Positions 14,777 to 23,479 of a stretch of 64,000 nt of DNA are shown here, piece by piece (position 1 is the first letter of the stretch; every line of letters begins with the position of its first letter). The stretch comes from an uncultured Oscillospiraceae bacterium. Its GTDB lineage: Bacteria > Bacillota > Clostridia > Oscillospirales > Acutalibacteraceae. The stretch is taken from positions 1 through 64,000 of the forward strand of contig URGJ01000004.1 in the NCBI GenBank assembly GCA_900547445.1, in the 5' to 3' direction. Both the position numbers and the translations under genes were made by a program. Below the pieces are notes generated by a model, which was not told where the DNA came from, made no database searches, and was given only the letters and a program-made list of their open reading frames with translations.

Positions 14777-15634
14777 TTGAATAAAAAATCGGGCGTTATC
14801 TTAGCTGTTGACTTATTGGTTTATATTGCGGGCGGAATTATTTATTCGGTTGCGGTTTTGCTCTTCCTTTCCGCTAACGAGATTTCTCCCGGCGGGATTA
14901 CGGGTATAGCGACGGTGCTTAATTACCTGTTTATGCTGCCTATCGGCACGGTGATGTTTCTGCTTAATATCCCGATACTCATAATAGGGTTTATGAAGCT
15001 CGGTGGTGTATTTATTTTAAAAACAACCGTCGCAACGGTGATTATCTCTATAATACTTGATGTTGTAGAGGCCTTTCTGCCCGCTGTTAAGGTAGACCCT
15101 ATATTGGCAGCGGTTTTCGGCGGGCTTTTAATGGGGCTGGGTATCAGTATGTTTATGTTAAGGGGAGCTACCACGGGCGGCGTTGACATTATAGCAAAGC
15201 TTATCAACCGACGTTTTCCGCATATGACTGTCGGCAGGCTTATGCTCTTGAGCGATGCGGTTGTGGTGGCGCTGTCGGCGTTTGCCTACAAAAATGTTGA
15301 AAGCGCGCTCTATTCTGTCATAGCGCTTTATGCCTCGTCAAGGGTCATTGATATGATGCTTTACGGAGCGGATAAGGGAAAGATAGTTTATATAATAACT
15401 GAGAAATCGGCGGAAATGTCGCGGGAAATTATGTCGCTTGTAAAAAGGGGAATTACCGTAATCGGGGTCACGGGCGCGTATACGGGTAGAAGGCTTGATA
15501 TGCTTATGTGTACCGTACGGCGAAACGAGGTTTCAGCCGTCTGCCGCCTTGCGCGGGAAAACGACCGGGGAGCTTTTATCGTTATAGCCGAAGCAGGAGA
15601 AATATTAGGCGAAGGCTTTAAGCCTAATGTGTAA
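14777..15634 (+). CDS. YitT family membrane protein (DUF161/DUF2179)
   Basis: The product of about 285 residues has five to six predicted transmembrane helices in the first 180 residues (for example LAVDLLVYIAGGIIYSVAVL). The motif ATTGGVDIIAKLI and a C-terminal soluble DUF2179 domain with TEKSAEMSREIMSLVKRGITVI are typical of YitT proteins. I chose TTG 14777, with GGGGTG upstream, over GTG 14768. The function is unknown; paralogues abound in Bacillota. It stands alone between terminators. Confidence 0.85.
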   Translation: MNKKSGVILAVDLLVYIAGGIIYSVAVLLFLSANEISPGGITGIATVLNYLFMLPIGTVMFLLNIPILIIGFMKLGGVFILKTTVATVIISIILDVVEAFLPAVKVDPILAAVFGGLLMGLGISMFMLRGATTGGVDIIAKLINRRFPHMTVGRLMLLSDAVVVALSAFAYKNVESALYSVIALYASSRVIDMMLYGADKGKIVYIITEKSAEMSREIMSLVKRGITVIGVTGAYTGRRLDMLMCTVRRNEVSAVCRLARENDRGAFIVIAEAGEILGEGFKPNV

Positions 15635-15674
15635 ACTGAACGAAAAAAAATTTTTAAATTGTTGAAAAATATAC

Positions 15675-15702
15675 TTGAAATTCCAAGAATTTGTGGTATA
15701 AT
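15675..15702 (+). promoter_or_regulatory. promoter of nrdD-nrdG
   Basis: TTGAAA (15675-15680), 16 bases, TATAAT (15697-15702) with TG at 15694-15695. Confidence 0.75.
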
Positions 15703-15714
15703 AGAGACTGCTTT

Positions 15715-15730
15715 AACAAGATATTGTGTA
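15715..15730 (+). promoter_or_regulatory. possible NrdR box
   Basis: AACAAGATATTGTGTA has the partial palindrome ACA-NN-ATAT-NN-TGT that resembles NrdR repressor sites. It lies just after the nrdD promoter. NrdR normally uses two boxes; I see only one. Confidence 0.35.
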
Positions 15731-15773
15731 TTTAAAAGCCGAACACCATAATATCGGCGGGAGGTAAAAACAA

Positions 15774-17951
15774 ATGAAAATAATCAAAAGAAGCGGCGCA
15801 GAGGTAGATTTTAACGCTAAAAAGATTGAAATAGCGGTTAAAAAAGCCAATGAAAGCGTTGTTCCGAGCGAACGTATGTCGGATATTCAGATAAAACGTA
15901 TAGCCGAGGACGTTGAGAGCGCGGCAATGAATGTTAACAGGTCTTTAAGCGTTGAGGAAATACAAGATATGGTAGAGGATCAAATTATGAACCAGCGCGC
16001 CTTCAGTGTTGCGCGCCGTTACATAACCTACCGCTATCAAAGGGCGCTTATAAGAAAGTCGAACACCACCGACGAGCAGATTTTAAGTCTCATTGAATGT
16101 AATAACGAGGAAGTAAAGCAGGAAAATTCCAACAAGAATCCGACCGTCAACAGCGTTCAGCGCGACTATATGGCGGGCGAGGTCAGCAAGGATATAACAA
16201 AGCGTCTGCTTCTTGATTCGGATATTGTCGAGGCGCACGAGCAGGGACTTATCCATTTCCACGACGCTGATTATTTCGCACAGCATATGCACAACTGCGA
16301 CCTTGTAAACCTTGAGGATATGCTCCAGAACGGCACTGTTATAAGCGGCACGCTTATCGAAAAGCCCCACAGCTTTTCTACCGCCTGCAATATCGCTACC
16401 CAGATTATAGCGCAGGTCGCTTCCTGCCAGTACGGCGGACAGAGCATAAGCCTTGCCCACTTAGCACCGTTTGTTGACATAAGCCGTAAGAAGATATACG
16501 CCGACGTATGCGACGAGTTCCGCGATATAGGCGCGCCGATTGACGAGCAAAAAGCAAAGGAAATCACCGAAAAGCGTCTTTTAAACGAGGTTTCAAAGGG
16601 TGTTCAAATGATACAGTATCAGGTCGTCACCCTTATGACCACCAACGGACAGGCTCCGTTTGTAACGGTGTTTATGTATCTTAACGAGGCGAAGAACGAG
16701 CAGGAAAAGCGCGATCTTGCCCTTATTATTGAAGAGGTTTTAAAACAGCGTTATCAGGGCGTAAAAAATGAAAAGGGCGTTTGGATTACCCCCGCGTTCC
16801 CGAAGCTTATTTACGTTCTCGAGGAGGACAATGTGACAGAGGGCAGCAAGTACTGGTATTTAACAAAGCTTGCCGCTAAATGCACCGCAAAGCGTTTAGT
16901 GCCCGATTACATTTCCGAAAAGGTAATGCTAAAAAACAAGGTTGATAAAAACGGGGAAGGTCATTGCTACACCTGCATGGGCTGCCGCAGCTTCCTTACT
17001 CCTTATGTTGACGAAAACGGTAAGCCTAAGTATTACGGCCGCTTTAACCAGGGCGTTGTAACCGTAAACCTTGTGGATATAGGTCTTTCCGCCGAAAAGG
17101 ATATGGATAAATTTTGGGAGATTTTTGACGAGCGTATGGAGCTTTGCCACAGAGCGCTTCAGGCGCGTCACGAACGCCTTACGGGCACCGTTTCGGACGC
17201 CGCTCCCATACTCTGGCAGTACGGCGCGCTCTTACGCCTTAAAAAGGGCGAGACTATCGACAAGTATCTCCACGGCGGATATTCCACCCTGTCGCTTGGC
17301 TACGCGGGACTTTGGGAATGTGTTTACAGTATGATAGGCAAAAAGCTCACCGAACCCGAGGGCGAGGAATTCGGCCTCCAAATTATGAAAAAGCTTAACG
17401 AATACACCGCTAAATGGAAGGCGGCGGAGATTATCGACTACTCGCTGTACGGCACTCCGCTAGAAAGCACGACCTATAAGTTTGCGAAATGCCTGCAAAA
17501 GCGTTTCGGCATCGTAAAGGGCGTGACCGACAGGAATTATATAACCAACAGCTACCACGTCCACGTTACCGAGGATATTGACGCGTTCGATAAGCTGGCG
17601 CTTGAGTCTAAGTTCCAGGCGTTGTCACCGGGCGGCGCTATCTCTTATGTTGAAGTGCCGAATATGCAGAATAATATTGAAGCTGTGCTTTCGGTTATGC
17701 AGTTTATTTACGACAATATTATGTATGCCGAGCTTAACACAAAGAGTGATTATTGCCATAACTGCGGCTTCGACGGCGAGATTGAGATTAAGGAAAACGA
17801 GGACGGCAAGCTTGTCTGGCGCTGTCCTAACTGCGGAAATACCGATCAGGACAAGATGAACGTTGCCCGCCGCACCTGCGGATATATCGGCACTCAGTTC
17901 TGGAATCAGGGCAGAACGCAGGAAATCAAGGAAAGAGTTCTGCATTTATAA
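15774..17951 (+). CDS. nrdD: anaerobic ribonucleoside-triphosphate reductase
   Basis: This class III reductase makes deoxynucleotides without oxygen, using a glycyl radical. The 725-residue product has an N-terminal ATP cone (residues 1-90, starting MKIIKRSGAEVDFNAKKIEI), the barrel core, a C-terminal zinc site CHNCG...CPNCG, and the glycyl-radical loop RRTCGYIG followed by a C-terminal helix. NrdG, its radical-SAM activase, follows 72 bases later. A strong promoter lies upstream. This points to strict or facultative anaerobic growth. Confidence 0.97.
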   Translation: MKIIKRSGAEVDFNAKKIEIAVKKANESVVPSERMSDIQIKRIAEDVESAAMNVNRSLSVEEIQDMVEDQIMNQRAFSVARRYITYRYQRALIRKSNTTDEQILSLIECNNEEVKQENSNKNPTVNSVQRDYMAGEVSKDITKRLLLDSDIVEAHEQGLIHFHDADYFAQHMHNCDLVNLEDMLQNGTVISGTLIEKPHSFSTACNIATQIIAQVASCQYGGQSISLAHLAPFVDISRKKIYADVCDEFRDIGAPIDEQKAKEITEKRLLNEVSKGVQMIQYQVVTLMTTNGQAPFVTVFMYLNEAKNEQEKRDLALIIEEVLKQRYQGVKNEKGVWITPAFPKLIYVLEEDNVTEGSKYWYLTKLAAKCTAKRLVPDYISEKVMLKNKVDKNGEGHCYTCMGCRSFLTPYVDENGKPKYYGRFNQGVVTVNLVDIGLSAEKDMDKFWEIFDERMELCHRALQARHERLTGTVSDAAPILWQYGALLRLKKGETIDKYLHGGYSTLSLGYAGLWECVYSMIGKKLTEPEGEEFGLQIMKKLNEYTAKWKAAEIIDYSLYGTPLESTTYKFAKCLQKRFGIVKGVTDRNYITNSYHVHVTEDIDAFDKLALESKFQALSPGGAISYVEVPNMQNNIEAVLSVMQFIYDNIMYAELNTKSDYCHNCGFDGEIEIKENEDGKLVWRCPNCGNTDQDKMNVARRTCGYIGTQFWNQGRTQEIKERVLHL

Positions 17952-17995
17952 TCTTAGATATCAGACTTTAGACGGGACGGTGTCCGCACCGTCCC
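17952..17995 (+). repeat. TTAGAT-type tract followed by a GC hairpin
   Basis: After the nrdD stop, a TTAGATATCAGACTTTAGAC tract (17954-17973) leads straight into GGGACGGTG (17974-17982) and CACCGTCCC (17987-17995), a perfect 9-bp stem with a 4-base loop. It resembles the repeat material at 14388 and 62163. It may act as an intercistronic attenuator or mRNA stabiliser between nrdD and nrdG. Confidence 0.6.
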
Positions 17996-18023
17996 ATACT
18001 TATGTTTTTTCGGTGGGTTTCAA

Positions 18024-18563
18024 ATGAATTACGCGGCACTTAAAAAATTTGATATTGCAAACGGTCCCGGGGTCAGGGTTTCGCTTTTTGTAAGCGGCTG
18101 CCGACATCACTGCAAGAACTGCTTTAACCGCGAGGCCTGGGATTTTAACTTCGGAAAGCCCTTTACGGAAGAAACCGAAGAGGAAATACTTGTCGAGCTT
18201 GACAAGGAGTATATAACGGGCTTATCCCTTTTGGGGGGCGAGCCGTTTGAGCCCGAAAACCGTGCGGCTTTAACCGAGCTTCTTAAAAAGGTCAAGGAAA
18301 GAAATCCGCAAAAGCAAATTTGGTGCTATACGGGATTTGAGTTTGAAATGCTTACCGACCCTACCGCCCTTAAAATGCTTTCTCTGATAGATGTGCTGGT
18401 GGACGGGAAATTTGTCGAGGAGCTTAAAAGCCCCGACCTTATTTTCCGCGGCTCGTCAAATCAGAGAATACTGGACGTTAAAAAATCACTCGAAGCGGGA
18501 GAAGCGGTATGGCTTGAGGGCGTTTGGCGCAGAAAAATGGGCTCGGGAAATATTTACGAATAG
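18024..18563 (+). CDS. nrdG: anaerobic ribonucleotide reductase-activating protein
   Basis: NrdG is a radical-SAM enzyme that puts the glycyl radical on NrdD. The 179-residue product shows the cluster motif CRHHCKNC (C-x3-C-x2-C, residues 26-33), then LSLLGGEPFEPEN and IWCYTGFEFE, all family features; it ends in TAG. It is downstream of nrdD in the same direction, separated by a repeat-derived hairpin. Confidence 0.95.
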   Translation: MNYAALKKFDIANGPGVRVSLFVSGCRHHCKNCFNREAWDFNFGKPFTEETEEEILVELDKEYITGLSLLGGEPFEPENRAALTELLKKVKERNPQKQIWCYTGFEFEMLTDPTALKMLSLIDVLVDGKFVEELKSPDLIFRGSSNQRILDVKKSLEAGEAVWLEGVWRRKMGSGNIYE

Positions 18564-18574
18564 GAAGTTGAATT

Positions 18575-19018
18575 ATGGTAAAGGTTAATTTTAAAAAGCT
18601 TGATAAGAACGCACACGCGCCGACCTACGGCTCGGAATTTGCCGCGGGAGCAGATTTATATGCACTAACAAACGGCGAAACGGTGCGCTTCTCTCCGGGT
18701 GAGACCAAAATGATTCACACGGGTCTTGCGGTTGAAATACCTGTCGGATATGCGGGACTTATTTACGCCCGCAGCGGAATTGCGACCAAAAGGGGACTTG
18801 CCCCCGCAAACAAGGTCGGAGTTATTGACAGCGACTACCGCGGAGAGGTTATGGTGTCGCTCCATAATCATTCGGATAAGGAACAGGAAATTGCCGACGG
18901 CGAGCGCATAGCCCAGCTTGTGATAGCTCCCTTTTTGGCGGCGGAATTTTGCGAGACCGAGGAGCTTTCGGATACTGCCCGCGGCGAGGGCGGTTTCGGC
19001 TCTACAGGCAAAAAGTAA
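18575..19018 (+). CDS. dut: dUTP diphosphatase
   Basis: dUTPase hydrolyses dUTP to dUMP, keeping uracil out of DNA and feeding dTMP synthesis. The 147-residue trimeric enzyme shows motif 1 GADLYAL, motif 2 ARSGIATKRGL, motif 3 GVIDSDYRGE, motif 4 ERIAQLVI and the C-terminal P-loop-like RGEGGFGSTG. It follows nrdG by 11 bases, a sensible pairing for nucleotide supply. Confidence 0.96.
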   Translation: MVKVNFKKLDKNAHAPTYGSEFAAGADLYALTNGETVRFSPGETKMIHTGLAVEIPVGYAGLIYARSGIATKRGLAPANKVGVIDSDYRGEVMVSLHNHSDKEQEIADGERIAQLVIAPFLAAEFCETEELSDTARGEGGFGSTGKK

Positions 19019-19035
19019 TGCATAAAATATATAAG

Positions 19036-19092
19036 CACGGCATACTATATTTCCCAAACGGGCAAATTAAATATATGCCGTGTTTATTTTTT
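19036..19092 (+). terminator. terminator after dut
   Basis: CACGGCATA (19036-19044) pairs with TATGCCGTG (19074-19082), followed by TTTATTTTTT. It overlaps an upstream GTG and so argues for a later start of the permease gene. Confidence 0.75.
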
Positions 19093-19109
19093 ACGAAACA
19101 GGTGAAGAA

Positions 19110-20513
19110 ATGGGAAATAATCTCGAAAAGCGATACGGACTTTTTACCGCCGTTTGTATGGTGGTGGGTATAGTTATAGGCTCGGGCGTTTTCTTTAAGG
19201 CGCAGGATATTTTAAATCATACAGGCGGTAATATGCCGCTCGGAATATTGGCATGGCTTATCGGCGGAGCGGTTATGCTTATCTGCGCGCTTACCTTTTC
19301 TACTCTTGCCTCGCAGTACGGCAAGGTTAACGGCATTGTTGATTACGCAGAGGCGGCGTTGGGCGATGGGTACGCCTATTTTGTCGGTTGGTTTATGACG
19401 ACGGTTTATTATCCCGGTATGACCTCGGTGCTGGCGTGGGTATCCGCAAGATATACCCTTTCATTGTTCGGATCAGACGATATCACGGGAGGGCTTTGTA
19501 TGACCCTTGCCGCGCTGTATCTTTGTCTTGCTTACACGCTAAACGCCCTGTCACCGCGTCTTGCGGGTAAATTTCAGGTAAGCTCAACCGTGATTAAGCT
19601 TGTTCCGCTTATAGTTATGGCGGCTGTAGGCACGGCGGCGGGATTTTTCAACGGAAATATGTCTGCGGCGTTTGCAAGCTGGAGCAAATCCTCCGCTGAC
19701 GGCGGATTTTCGGGCATTTTTGCGGCGGTGGTAGCCTCGGCGTTTGCGTACGAGGGTTGGATTATCGCTACATCTATAAATGCGGAGCTTAAAAATGCTA
19801 AGCGTAATATGCCAATAGCCCTTACGGTGGGAAGCATAATTATCATATGTGTATATATTTTATACTATATAGGTCTTTCGGGTGCGGCAAGTATTGATGT
19901 TCTGCGCCACGAAGGCTCGACCTCCGCCTTTACGGCAATTTTCGGAAGGGTTGGCGGAGCAATTCTTAACACATTTATTGTAATTTCCTGCCTCGGAACA
20001 TTAAACGGACTTATGCTCGGCTGTACGCGCGGAATGTACTCAATAGCTGTTCGGGGTCACGGTCCTAAGCCCGAAGTTTTGTCGCAGGTGGATAAGGGAA
20101 CGGGTATGCCGATGAGCTCGTCGGTTTGCGCGCTTATTTTCTGCTCTGCGTGGCTCTTCTATTTTTACGGCGCAAATCTTACTAAGCCTATATTCGGCCT
20201 GTTCAGCTTTGACTCCTCAGAGCTTCCGATAATTACCATTTATGCCTTTTATATCCCGATATTTGTAATGTACGCGGTGAAAAAGGGGAGGGAAAGCGTT
20301 TTTAAAAATATAGTAATGCCTGTCTTGTCGGTAATGGCCTGCCTGTTTATGATTTTCGCGGCGGTTTACGCTCACGGCATAACGCCTTATCTTGAAGCCG
20401 CTAAAAACGGTGATTTTTCTTTTCCCGTCCTTTTTTACCTGATAGTATTTGCGGCGGTTATGACGGCAGGGGCGGTGTTTTACAACCGCTCGGATAATAA
20501 AAAAGCTATTTGA
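19110..20513 (+). CDS. APC family amino-acid permease (SteT-like)
   Basis: The product of about 467 residues has 12 predicted transmembrane helices. The N-terminus MGNNLEKRYGLFTAVCMVVG leads into GIVIGSGVFFK, the conserved substrate-binding loop of helix 1 in APC amino-acid/polyamine transporters, and FAYEGWIIATSINAELKNAKRNMP marks helix 6. Resemblance is to serine/threonine exchangers of the SteT type, but the substrate cannot be read from sequence. I chose ATG 19110 for its AGGTGAAG site; an earlier GTG at 19080 lies in the dut terminator. Confidence 0.85.
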   Translation: MGNNLEKRYGLFTAVCMVVGIVIGSGVFFKAQDILNHTGGNMPLGILAWLIGGAVMLICALTFSTLASQYGKVNGIVDYAEAALGDGYAYFVGWFMTTVYYPGMTSVLAWVSARYTLSLFGSDDITGGLCMTLAALYLCLAYTLNALSPRLAGKFQVSSTVIKLVPLIVMAAVGTAAGFFNGNMSAAFASWSKSSADGGFSGIFAAVVASAFAYEGWIIATSINAELKNAKRNMPIALTVGSIIIICVYILYYIGLSGAASIDVLRHEGSTSAFTAIFGRVGGAILNTFIVISCLGTLNGLMLGCTRGMYSIAVRGHGPKPEVLSQVDKGTGMPMSSSVCALIFCSAWLFYFYGANLTKPIFGLFSFDSSELPIITIYAFYIPIFVMYAVKKGRESVFKNIVMPVLSVMACLFMIFAAVYAHGITPYLEAAKNGDFSFPVLFYLIVFAAVMTAGAVFYNRSDNKKAI

Positions 20514-20555
20514 TATTAACGAAAAAGATGAGCTCTTACGCGTGAATAAAAAACG

Positions 20556-20598
20556 CAAAAAAAAGTGCCTCGAGTACGCGTCCGCGTATCGAGGCACT
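20556..20598 (-). terminator. terminator of the tRNA-Lys gene
   Basis: AGTGCCTCGA (20564-20573) pairs with TCGAGGCACT (20589-20598). On the minus strand a run of eight T follows. Confidence 0.85.
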
Positions 20599-20602
20599 CG
20601 GT

Positions 20603-20679
20603 TGGTGATCCATCGGGGATTCGAACCCCGGACACCTTGATTAAAAGTCAAGTGCTCTGCCAACTGAGCTAATGAATCA
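20603..20679 (-). tRNA. tRNA-Lys, anticodon TTT
   Basis: A 77-base cloverleaf on the minus strand, starting TGATTCATTAGCTCAGTTGG. The anticodon stem CTTGA/TCAAG encloses loop CTTTTAA, so the anticodon is TTT (Lys). The T arm is CCGGGGTTCGAATCCCCG-like, the acceptor stem pairs with one G-T wobble, and CCA is encoded. Confidence 0.97.
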
Positions 20680-20695
20680 AATAGACAGCTTTAAT

Positions 20696-20724
20696 ATTAT
20701 ATCAACACTTTGTCCGGTTGTCAA
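20696..20724 (-). promoter_or_regulatory. promoter of the tRNA-Lys gene
   Basis: Consensus TTGACA (20719-20724) and TATAAT (20696-20701) on the minus strand, 17-base spacer. Confidence 0.9.
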
Positions 20725-20781
20725 GAAAAAAATAGCATTTTTCCGTACTTTTATCTATTTTATATTTTTTCCACTTAGTAC

Positions 20782-20810
20782 TTGCAAATGGGACAAAAAA
20801 TAACTATAAT
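20782..20810 (+). promoter_or_regulatory. promoter of the DUF4364 gene
   Basis: TTGCAA (20782-20787), 17 bases, TATAAT (20805-20810). Confidence 0.7.
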
Positions 20811-20842
20811 TATATTAATAAGAAAAGCAAAGGAGCATACTT

Positions 20843-21394
20843 TTGGAAAAGGACGCGGTTTCCGCCGGAGTATCCGAAATCGGCGGTTTATTCAGCACAG
20901 CAGAGATAAAAATTCTTGTTTGTTATATCATTTCTTCAATAGACAGCCCTGTTCCCGGGCAGATGCTTGCTAATGTCCTGCATTACGAGGGAATAGCTAA
21001 CTGCTTTGAGGTAAACGACGCTATCGACTCTCTCTGCAAAAGCGGGCATTTGGAGCTTGCCGATAAAAAGGACGACTCTTATATTATTACCGAAAGCGGG
21101 AAAAGTATTGCCGAAACGCTAAAAACTTCGCTTCCGTATGCAGTAAAGGACAGGGCGTATAACGCCGCGGTTAAAATGGTCGCTCAGTTTAAAAACGCTA
21201 AGGAAAGCGATATAAATATAACAAAAGAAAACGGCAAAATGTTTATCACCTGTTCGGCCATGGACGGCGGACAGCCCTTTATGAGCATAAAGCTTTTGGT
21301 TGCCGACGAGGAACAGGCGCTTTACATTAAAAACCGTTTTTTGAACGACAACACCATTTATTCAAAAATTATCGAAATACTAACGAAACAATAA
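20843..21394 (+). CDS. DUF4364 family protein, winged-helix-like
   Basis: The 183-residue product matches DUF4364 of Clostridia. An N-terminal winged-helix-like part (IKILVCYIISSIDSPVPGQM, then VNDAIDSLCKSGHLELADKK) resembles PadR/MarR-type regulators, and a C-terminal beta domain follows. The start TTG 20843 has AAGGAG at a good distance and its own promoter. DNA binding is inferred from the fold only. It ends at a strong terminator. Confidence 0.75.
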   Translation: MEKDAVSAGVSEIGGLFSTAEIKILVCYIISSIDSPVPGQMLANVLHYEGIANCFEVNDAIDSLCKSGHLELADKKDDSYIITESGKSIAETLKTSLPYAVKDRAYNAAVKMVAQFKNAKESDINITKENGKMFITCSAMDGGQPFMSIKLLVADEEQALYIKNRFLNDNTIYSKIIEILTKQ

Positions 21395-21429
21395 AAAACC
21401 GCCTCTAATGTAAATGTCAGCGGTTTTTT
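21393..21429. terminator. bidirectional terminator
   Basis: AAAAAACCGC (from 21393) pairs with GCGGTTTTTT (ending 21429). It sits between the convergent DUF4364 and CmpB-like genes. Confidence 0.8.
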
Positions 21430-21511
21430 GTAAACTTTCAGGCTGACCGTCTATCGGTCGCCTTTTTGTTTATGTTATAGTACACATTATGTATTTCTCA
21501 TGAAAAAACAT

Positions 21512-22489
21512 TCAATCCTTGCTGTCAAACTCCATATTTGCAAAGATTTTTTCCATACGGGAATCGGGGAAACGCTCGTCGAAAAATCTGTCTGAGGCGG
21601 TTGCTGCGGGAACATTGTGCACGCGTTCCGACCAACGCCATACCGAGCAAAGGCTCATAAGGGCGTTGAATATCATAAACACAGTCAGCGCTACGGTTAT
21701 AATTTTTCCGGCTTTGTTGGGTATTTTCAGGATTATTTTCGCTACTCTCGGGTAAATGTTTTTAATCCACGCAACCCCCAAAAAGCCCCAAAAAACAGAG
21801 TACAAAAGGCAGATTCTGCCGTTTATATTAAAGGGTATCTCGCTGTAATCCCACGAGGTAGTGCCGAACAGGGCTTCCTGTCCCCACGACAGCAGATATT
21901 CAACTACGCTTCCTATAACAATTCCGCCGATAAAGGAAAACGCGGAGCTTCGGTTGCGGTAACGGTAAAGAATTAAGGTCAGCGCGACCGCGCCTACGCC
22001 GTAAAGCAGGTTGAACGGTCCGTAAACAAGCCCCGCTCGGCTTTCTATGTACCCGTTGCGGATAAGACACCAAAGTAACTCCACAACAACACCCGCAAAG
22101 CTGCCCGATATGCAGATAAGCGCTATTTTGTAAAAATTAATTCCCGCGGCGAAATTTTTTGTTTTGGTTTCCTCATAGTCGATTACCGAATTAGCGGGCG
22201 CTCGGCGAATAAAACGCCGCTTTCTTCCGCTTTTTTTGCCTTCGTTAAGACGGGTTTTAAGCTCGTCTGCCTGCTCTGAGGACCATCTCTGTACCTTTTT
22301 AAGCTTAGCGGAGGTTTTTTCGAGCAGCTCTACCTCGCCGTTTACCTCTTCTTCAAGGGCTGATTGCTCCTCCCTTGTCAAATCGCTCTGAATTGCAAGC
22401 CGTTCGTATAAAAGCGTGTATCTTTCGGTTTCACGGCTTTGCATATCAAGAATTTCATCGCTTAAATCTTGGAAATTTTTAAGTGGCAT
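21512..22489 (-). CDS. CmpB-type putative ABC transporter permease
   Basis: The 325-residue protein has a long charged, coiled-coil-like N-terminal part (residues 1-105, many E/K/R). Five or so transmembrane helices follow, carrying GPFNLLYGVGAVALTLILYR and GSVVEYLLSWGQEALFGTTSWDYS, the signature of the CmpB/PF06541 putative ABC permease family. No ATPase is nearby, so transport is uncertain. AAGGAGATAGG precedes the ATG. It lies 12 bases after rsmA in the same direction. Confidence 0.75.
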   Translation of the reverse strand: MPLKNFQDLSDEILDMQSRETERYTLLYERLAIQSDLTREEQSALEEEVNGEVELLEKTSAKLKKVQRWSSEQADELKTRLNEGKKSGRKRRFIRRAPANSVIDYEETKTKNFAAGINFYKIALICISGSFAGVVVELLWCLIRNGYIESRAGLVYGPFNLLYGVGAVALTLILYRYRNRSSAFSFIGGIVIGSVVEYLLSWGQEALFGTTSWDYSEIPFNINGRICLLYSVFWGFLGVAWIKNIYPRVAKIILKIPNKAGKIITVALTVFMIFNALMSLCSVWRWSERVHNVPAATASDRFFDERFPDSRMEKIFANMEFDSKD

Positions 22490-22501
22490 AACCTATCTCC
22501 T

Positions 22502-23347
22502 TTATATCAAATTTGAAAGCTCGGCTAACTCCTCTAAGGTCAGCTTTTCTCCCCGCACGGTTTCGGAAAGACCCAACTTAGCGAGGGATTTTTTTATGCT
22601 TTCCTTATCAATTCCGGCGGTACCTGATACGGTGTTTACAAGGGTCTTTCTGCGCTGTGCAAAGCATGCCTTTACAAGGCGGAAAAAGTCTTCCTCGCTT
22701 CCAACCTTAACGGGCGGGTTTTCCCTAATATGAAGCTGTATAACCGCCGAATCTACCTTCGGAGGGGGCATAAAGCTGTTTTTATCAACCTCAAACAATA
22801 TTTCAGGCTCGGAATAATAGCTTACTGCAACGCTTACCGCACCCGCCTGCCTTGTTCCGACCTTGGCGCAAAGTCTTTCCGCCGCCTCCTTTTGCACCAT
22901 AACCGTTATACTGTCAATGGGAAGCTTGCTTTCGAGCAGACTCATAACAATGGGTGAAGTGATATAATAGGGAAGATTAGCGCAGACCGCGACCCGCTTA
23001 CAGTCCGAAAATTTTTCGGCAATAAGCGCTTTTAAGTCGGTCTTTAAAACATCGCCGTATATTATCTCGACATTTTCACAGTCGGAAAGGGTTGCGGGCA
23101 GTATTTTTTTGAGTCGCTCGTCAAGCTCGATTGCTATAACACGCTTAGCACGTGCGGAAAGCTCGGCGGTAAGCACCCCTATACCGGGACCTATTTCTAT
23201 AACTCCCGTATCCTTATCGCAGGCGGCGTCTGCCATTGCGGGGCAGACATCCGGGTTTATTAAAAAATTCTGTCCCAGCGATTTTTTAAAGGTAAAGCCG
23301 TTTTTTTGAAGCAAAGAACGGACCGTATTTATATCAGATAAATTCAT
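22502..23347 (-). CDS. rsmA: 16S rRNA dimethyladenosine transferase
   Basis: RsmA (KsgA) dimethylates two adjacent adenosines near the 3' end of 16S rRNA late in 30S assembly. The 281-residue product starts near FKKSLGQNFLINPDV, with the SAM site VIEIGPGIGVLTAEL, and the target-base motif NLPYYITSPIV (NxPY) at about residue 125. Length and motifs are standard. It has its own promoter at 23379-23407. Confidence 0.96.
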   Translation of the reverse strand: MNLSDINTVRSLLQKNGFTFKKSLGQNFLINPDVCPAMADAACDKDTGVIEIGPGIGVLTAELSARAKRVIAIELDERLKKILPATLSDCENVEIIYGDVLKTDLKALIAEKFSDCKRVAVCANLPYYITSPIVMSLLESKLPIDSITVMVQKEAAERLCAKVGTRQAGAVSVAVSYYSEPEILFEVDKNSFMPPPKVDSAVIQLHIRENPPVKVGSEEDFFRLVKACFAQRRKTLVNTVSGTAGIDKESIKKSLAKLGLSETVRGEKLTLEELAELSNLI

Positions 23348-23378
23348 AAATTTACTCCCAATATTATAATATAAAGTA

Positions 23379-23407
23379 ATTATACTTTAATATTTACATT
23401 GTTGCAA
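23379..23407 (-). promoter_or_regulatory. promoter of rsmA
   Basis: TTGCAA (23402-23407) and TATAAT (23379-23384) on the minus strand, 17 bases apart. Confidence 0.75.
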
Positions 23408-23418
23408 TAAATTTTTGC

Positions 23419-23447
23419 GTGACAAATGACTAAATGTAGTATATAAT
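23419..23447 (+). promoter_or_regulatory. promoter of the gene at 23480
   Basis: GTGACA (23419-23424), 17 bases, TATAAT (23442-23447). It is back to back with the rsmA promoter. Confidence 0.7.
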
Positions 23448-23479
23448 GTACTTGAAAACTATTTTTGGATGTGAATAAA

